From the NCBI RefSeq assembly GCF_964340395.1, contig NC_135556.1, forward strand, positions 5,297,501 through 5,335,000: 37,500 nt of DNA. Reading direction: 5' to 3'. This DNA is from Glandiceps talaboti. Taxonomy: Eukaryota > Hemichordata > Enteropneusta > Spengelidae. Shown here one piece after another: positions 33,274-37,500 of this stretch. Under the pieces are notes generated by a model that had not been told where the DNA came from, did no database searches, and saw only the letters and a list, made by a program, of their open reading frames with translations. How positions within the stretch are numbered: the first letter of the stretch is position 1; each line of letters begins with the position of its first letter. The translations under genes and the position numbers were made by a program.

Positions 33274-34935
33274 TACTACTACTCCAGAATTTTACAATTG
33301 CGCTCAAACATCTCTTTTATTAAGATATGGAAGCATTTTCGGAAACTTCTAGAGAATCTACATTGCTACAAAGTTCGTATCTCAACATAATTATTAAAAA
33401 TTTACTCCAAAATCTGATTAAAATTGACGATCATTTAAATATTTCACCAAATTTGGCTGACACGGCCAGCACAGTGCACGAAGTGCATATCAGACTGCTC
33501 TCATTTTATTTTTCGTGTTTACTCTTAAAATTCCTTGGCATAAGTATATGATAAATTACCCAATATCATCTCTTTGTAACAAAGTCAACATTTGTGCCAT
33601 TTCTGCAACATGACCCGAGTTGCCATAGATTAATTTTATCCATATGTTGTGAACTCGCTCCTCAGACATCGGCAAGTAAGTAGTTCACAACATATTACAT
33701 ATTAGTAAACAACTATTATTCTTACATATGTACCACTGTGTATGTTGATGTACAGTCAGAAATAAAACCAGTATTTTCAATGCTGGCTATGCAAATGAAA
33801 TAAACTGAGATAAATTAGATCCTAAAGCAAAACCAATTCCTGATGAAAATAAGCAAATAAATGCATTTGTTTTAATGCACATAGGTGTCTTTCCCATTGT
33901 TACACACTTTTTGAACAATTTTTTGTCGGTTCATAAAGCATTTCACTATTTCTCTCAAACATCCATCGAGGTATCAAATAACTATGCAAATTAGTCGCTT
34001 ACCTATCAAATAACTATGCAAATTAGTTAGGTATTTTCACTGCAAACAAGAAAACAACACATCAACTACTTTCCGTATGTAAACATTATCGATCTTGATG
34101 TTTAGTAATGTATGGAAGGTATCAGGTATACTAAATGTTTCCACTGGATAACTGTACACTTCTATGAAACAGTTTTAAAGCAAATTCATTACTGTTTGTC
34201 ATTTTAAACTAACATCGACCAGGAAAACCAAGAATCGTCAACTGTCATCACGCGTCTGCAGCTTACACGTACACACAGTTACACGGATTTGTGTCGATGT
34301 TAGCTGCCTCCGAACCGGTCGCGAACGCCACCGCTATATATCGATAGTGATTAGAAAATAAACTATATAAATAATGAAAGTATTGGTTTTACTAGACTAT
34401 TAAGTGTAACTTCCAGGATTTGGAGAGTTAATTCTTAAATATGCCCGTTATTCTCTTACAAATATCGACGAACTGACTACTTTTACAATGTAAACGGAAA
34501 TGTGCATAATAATAGGAACAGTCTCAAAGGGTTACATGTACAGCTGATGTTGGGTGACCTAAAATCAAATACGCAGCGATATTTGTCCTTTTCTAAATTA
34601 TTAGGTTTGGAGCAGTTTGGACTACATATGTAGTAATAACAGAACCCCACGGCCTCACAATGGATGGTAGGTCATACAGAAGTTATTTTCACGAGTGATT
34701 TGGTTTATGTCGCCGTATATATGATATGTTTGAACTGTTAATGATCCTTACCGTATTGTCGACTCCATTCAGTCAGCTTCAAGTGTGGTTGTGGTCCGAA
34801 TTGTAGTAAGTTACCGATCACTGGCCAACCAGCTGGACCTTTAGGGTAGGTTTTAGGTAATTTAGGTCTGTTTGACATCCAAGTAAACAGTATGAGAGCG
34901 ATCGAACAAGCTACCAGTGCGACCTCGGTTAACAT
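21330..34935 (-). CDS. Cytochrome P450, CYP2 clan (CYP1/CYP17-like), 500 aa, 5 coding exons
   Basis: Haem-thiolate monooxygenase anchored in the endoplasmic reticulum. Coding exons on the minus strand are 34935-34752, 32569-32294, 29350-29168, 26946-26686 and 21928-21330. All junctions are GT/AG and every intron is phase 1, giving 1503 nt. Residues 1-20 form the membrane anchor. A proline hinge (PxxYPKGPAGWPVIGN) ends at residue 42. The C-helix WxxxR is W122-R126, the I-helix AGTET is 301-305 and ExxR is E358-R361. The PERF-like RPARF is near 412-416, and the haem loop FGMGRRACLG has ligand Cys442. All hallmarks are intact and the length is normal, so the gene looks functional. The I-helix and overall layout fit clan 2, near steroid 17-hydroxylase/CYP1-type proteins. 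Substrate unknown; the exact family needs phylogeny. Confidence 0.93.
22022..22605 (+). repeat. 5' LTR of copy 2
   Basis: 584 bp starting TGTCACAGATGAC and ending AGTAGTAATA. It contains AATAAA at 22332-22337, suitable as an LTR polyadenylation signal. It also contains a 130-codon open frame (22087-22479) with no recognised homology, truncated in copy 1. Confidence 0.88.
22606..25194. other. LTR element copy 2 interior, non-coding
   Basis: Inverted counterpart of 2521-4968 with a roughly 100 bp extra block near 23762-23875 and a 38 bp tandem duplication around the primer-binding-like site. The 61-codon frame of copy 1 is frameshifted here (about 22793). Confidence 0.7.
25195..25777 (+). repeat. 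3' LTR of copy 2
   Basis: 583 bp copy of 22022-22605, one base shorter near the end, immediately after the polypurine tract. Confidence 0.88.
25782..26685. other. P450 intron 4 remainder
   Basis: AT-rich intron sequence between the LTR element and exon 4. I see no further feature. Confidence 0.6.
26686..26946 (-). CDS. P450 exon 4
   Basis: Encodes residues 215-302, starting DYAGWLKPFF, through the F-G and H helices and into the I-helix (MDFFSAG). Donor GTGAGT follows the split Gly302. Confidence 0.92.
26947..29167. other. P450 intron 3
   Basis: Non-coding. A plus-strand 97-codon frame at 27277-27570 has no recognised domain. A diverged repeat with CATTAATTATGCAAATGAC lies near 27640-27800, with a weaker copy to about 27900. 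Confidence 0.65.
29168..29350 (-). CDS. P450 exon 3
   Basis: Encodes residues 154-215, starting EKLVERGSSDFDPHVPLSL. Acceptor ACTCACAG; donor GTAAGT. The ATG-initiated frame alone would miss its first 14 codons. Confidence 0.9.
29351..32293. other. P450 intron 2
   Basis: Non-coding. Diverged copies of the same repeat family as in intron 3 lie at about 29925-30115, 30175-30260 and 30290-30415. Short open frames at 30988-31272 and 31578-31835 show no recognised domain. Confidence 0.65.
32294..32569 (-). CDS. P450 exon 2
   Basis: Begins GAVYSLNLFKTRVVVLNSY (with the Gly codon split) and includes the C-helix WNVLR haem-propionate contact. Acceptor ACTTTAG; donor GTAAGA. Confidence 0.92.
32570..34751. 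other. P450 intron 1 with (CTA)n microsatellite
   Basis: Contains a (CTA)n run at 33223-33284. A direct repeat, TATCAAATAACTATGCAAAT, occurs twice at about 33972-34026. No gene is seen. Confidence 0.65.
34752..34935 (-). CDS. P450 exon 1
   Basis: ATG at 34935. Encodes the hydrophobic anchor (MLTEVALVACSIALILFTWM), the basic stop-transfer residues and the proline-rich hinge. The donor is GTAAGG. Confidence 0.92.
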
Positions 34936-35916
34936 GTTTTTCTTTTGACAATGTCCAGAGTGTGCGTTTCATCGACGATACAAATGTATAGTATACGGTC
35001 AAGAATAGCACGAAACTAAATATTTTGGTTAACTCAGTTACTTGATGACGTACTATTAAAAAAGCCAACGTCAAAAGTACGGTTAAACAATAAACCTGCA
35101 CAGAACTTATGGTAAAACCACTGGTACAAACGCGAACCGCGTCATGTACTGTATTCCAAGTCAGCCAACAGAATAGTTGAAGGATGATCAACACGTATGC
35201 CTTTCCAAAATATGCACATTAGCACCAGAATCAGAATCAGAATCAAATTCTAGCTTTACGATTCTAAATTCATTCCATTCTGTTTACTTGGGTAGTAATT
35301 TTCGTTATGAACTCTAAAAATGAAGTCTGTTTTGGCACTTTATACAATGTAGTGATATTCTGGCTACGTAACAACATAGATATGTAAGTCTTTGACATCT
35401 CAACATCACGTATTTTCGGAATTGGGTCTAAATTCTGATATATTTTGGCAATCTTGAGTATGGCAGGGGTGCTTACTATAATGTAATGTACGTGGCAAAC
35501 ATAACAACAGCTGATGATGGGTACGGTAACAGTTTGTACCAGGTACGATTGAAGTGTTGAACAAAAATTTAATATGACGTGTCAAGACGTGATGTGTTAA
35601 TTTTAGAACTCGATCGTATGAATTCATACTGTAAAAGAATAAATATTGCACAGATATATATATATTTTATGGTCTTTGAGATATGAATTTGTATTAATTT
35701 AGACAAGTTGATTGGATATTGAACGTCGGGTGATGCATTTCATCAGACTTAAAAATATGTCAAACTCTAAAAACAGAGATTATGTAGTAAACTTTTCAGT
35801 GCATTTAAGTTGAGATTTTAGCCCATCTTAGAAAGAACAAGGAGGGGGAGATTGATCATGTAATAACACCAACGTACGGAGTCGTCCAGGACGGTACGGT
35901 ACTGTACTGTCAAGAG
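34936..35916. other. P450 5' flank
   Basis: The region should hold the P450 promoter and 5' UTR. No convincing TATA box was identified. Tandem AGAATC repeats lie at about 35226-35247. Confidence 0.5.
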
Positions 35917-36252
35917 TCACAAGTTAAGTTGTGAACGTTTAGTTTTATGTAAACAAATCCTAAATCTAGATAAAACAACATGTAAGGTCAAATTGATTAA
36001 TGAGACAGAGGTACGGGTATGGTCATGTTTTGCTATTCCATAGAGGTCACAGGTTTCACAAGTGACATTTAAGTAAACACAGTCAGATATATCGATAACT
36101 GCACGGATAGCCGGTAACCAACGTTTCATTAGGTCAGGTACGTACACGGTATCAACAGCAGACTCATTTGTAGACCCGATCATGTAATCCCGATAATTTA
36201 AAAAAACCTTCACGGTAACAGAATAAAGGTAAATGTCAGGAAGATTTCCCAA
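35917..36252 (-). other. Unassigned open segment, possible gene fragment
   Basis: A 111-codon minus-strand frame whose middle part (YVPDLMKRWLPAIRAVIDIS through CDLYGIAKHD) recurs as a broken inverted copy at 36690-36983. That the amino acid sequence of this part is recognisable in the copy, despite a stop there, hints at former coding function. It has six Cys and two NxT/NxS-type sites, which would suit an extracellular segment, but no family is recognised and splice context is unclear. Confidence 0.35.
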
Positions 36253-36288
36253 AGTTTTCTCTCATGACAGCATGACACGATGCAAAGT

Positions 36289-36331
36289 GGGGGTGGGAGG
36301 GGGGTTGGGGGTTGGGGGGTTGGGGGGTTGG
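36289..36331 (+). other. G-rich tract with G-quadruplex potential
   Basis: Five or more runs of three to six G separated by one to two bases (GGGTT-type spacing). Confidence 0.6.
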
Positions 36332-36689
36332 AGCATATCTAGTCCTTAACTGCGGGTCTGTTTGTGACTGGAAATCCCTAGCATATTTTTGGATCGTACA
36401 CGGGTAGATGTTTTCAACTTCGGTGTATGACAAGTATGAACATATTTGGACTACTCCCCCCCCCCCGGGATTATCGGTATTTAATACACTGTCGGTTCGC
36501 AAAAGTTACCACATTATTAGTCATTATTACAGCCTCGGTTTATTTTGATAAATTATCGGTAACTTTATCGACAATATTGGCGGATAAATTATCGTTTGGC
36601 TTTTACATTATCAATTGTAACACACCCTATATTAGAAATACAAAACTGACATACTTTCTCTTGTGATTGTAGTATCACTGGAACTCTTC

Positions 36690-36983
36690 ACGATCGGGTT
36701 GACAAATGAGTCTGCTGTTGGCACCGTGTACGTACCTGACCTCATGAAACGTTGGTGACCGGCTATCAGTGCAGTTATCGGTATATCTGACTGTAATTTG
36801 AATTTGAATTTTTTGAATTTGAATTAATGGGTAAGAACAAGCTGTGCTTGATAAACCCCATGTCTATTACTCGAAGGTAACTCTCCAAGTTCGATTTAAA
36901 TAAGTTGGTGGTTGAGGATGTCACAACATAGTCACTTGTTGTGACACCTGTGACCTCTATGGAATAGCAAAACATGACCAGAC
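36690..36983 (+). pseudogene. Broken inverted copy of the 35990-36190 segment
   Basis: The plus strand reads NESAVGTVYVPDLMKRW, then a stop, then PAISAVIGISDC. An unrelated insert of about 120 bp follows (about 36800-36920), and then CDLYGIAKHD. It matches the minus-strand frame at 35917-36252. Confidence 0.6.
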
Positions 36984-37142
36984 CCCAATCTGATTAAAAT
37001 CCGATGTAGATGTCGGCTAATCAGGCGATCAGGCTAAAAAATGTAAACATGTACTACGAAGGTCAATTCAAGCTAAATAACGATGGTAAGATAGCAATGC
37101 ACGATTAGCCGACATCTACATCGGATTTTAATCAGATTGGGG
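36983..37142. mobile_element. MITE with perfect 40 bp inverted repeats
   Basis: Inverted repeats at 36983-37022 and 37103-37142 are identical in all 40 positions and start CCCCAATCTGATTAAAATCC. The 80 bp centre is non-coding. No clear target duplication was found; the flanks read CCAGA and ACACT. It sits directly against the broken inverted gene-fragment copy. Confidence 0.8.
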
Positions 37143-37500
37143 ACACTCAGGCTTACTTATTTAGTTACGTTTACGAAAACAAATAACAAACAAAATAAAT
37201 AAATAAACCAGCAAACTATAGAGTAATTACCAATCGTTATCATCTACAATAATTACTAAATGCGAAATAGTCATGATTATACTAGTCTAGTTCCTATCGT
37301 TACTATTTATACCATCACTCACACAAAGGGTTAGAAACCACAGTTTGGCATCTAGACTACACATATATTTCTGTGGGTTATGTGCGATTGTGGCCATTTC
37401 GCATCTTTTATAAAGTGTACAGTCATAAGACTATTTCATGTTGTTTTGGAGTTGTGTAATATTCATTTTCTTTGAAATGATAATCTTCACTTGATTTGTT
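37143..37500. other. Right-edge AT-rich sequence
   Basis: I see no gene, RNA or repeat feature in this stretch. Confidence 0.5.

Noticed and set aside
34862-35194. 110-codon frame overlapping P450 exon 1 in another phase
   Set aside because: The P450 frame with anchor and proline hinge explains this DNA; the overlapping frame has no recognised feature.

Overview
The window is animal nuclear DNA. It has spliced genes with canonical GT/AG introns, AT-rich non-coding sequence, abundant tetranucleotide microsatellites, a LINE, LTR and inverted-repeat transposons, and segmental duplication. A complete CYP2-clan microsomal P450, a paired-like homeobox gene and a jockey/CR1-type reverse transcriptase together suggest a marine invertebrate, either spiralian or invertebrate deuterostome. 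I cannot name the species from sequence alone.

Left half (1-17446): a tandem array of a roughly 4.6 kb unit, each carrying a small homeobox gene on the minus strand. Unit A (1-8250) and unit B (about 12540-17082) each hold an intact three-exon gene for a 199-residue protein. Both have a TATA box, a CCAAT box, a polyadenylation signal and a homeodomain split by an intron between positions 46 and 47. Between them lies a decayed, shortened unit (about 10017-12270) with only broken first-exon remnants. A fourth unit begins at about 17083 and is cut inside its last exon at 17446. Unit A carries an LTR-element insertion (1958-5532). At its right edge is a 5'-truncated LINE (8251-9925). Repeated upstream modules hold TGATTGACAG/TGATTGACAA sites and, once, a perfect TGACGTCA.

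Middle (17446-20999): a 3.55 kb foldback-like element with about 210 bp inverted arms made of 15-25 bp TTTGTAATAA-containing subrepeats, a further long array of the same subrepeat inside, and much simple sequence. No transposase was recognised.

Right half (21076-34935): one complete cytochrome P450 gene on the minus strand, five coding exons and 500 residues, with every junction in phase. Intron 4 contains a second, oppositely oriented copy of the LTR element (22022-25777). Both copies have near-identical LTRs, 4 bp target duplications, a primer-binding-like site and a polypurine tract, but no gag or pol. They appear to be young non-autonomous elements mobilised in trans.

Right edge (34936-37500): an unassigned open segment with a broken inverted copy of itself, a G-rich strand-asymmetric tract and a 160 bp MITE with perfect 40 bp inverted repeats.

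The most noteworthy content is the tandem array of a divergent paired-like homeobox gene with repeated PBX/MEIS-type sites, bounded by a foldback element exactly where the fourth copy is cut. All gene models are read by eye from splice signals and reading-frame continuity. No database search was run.
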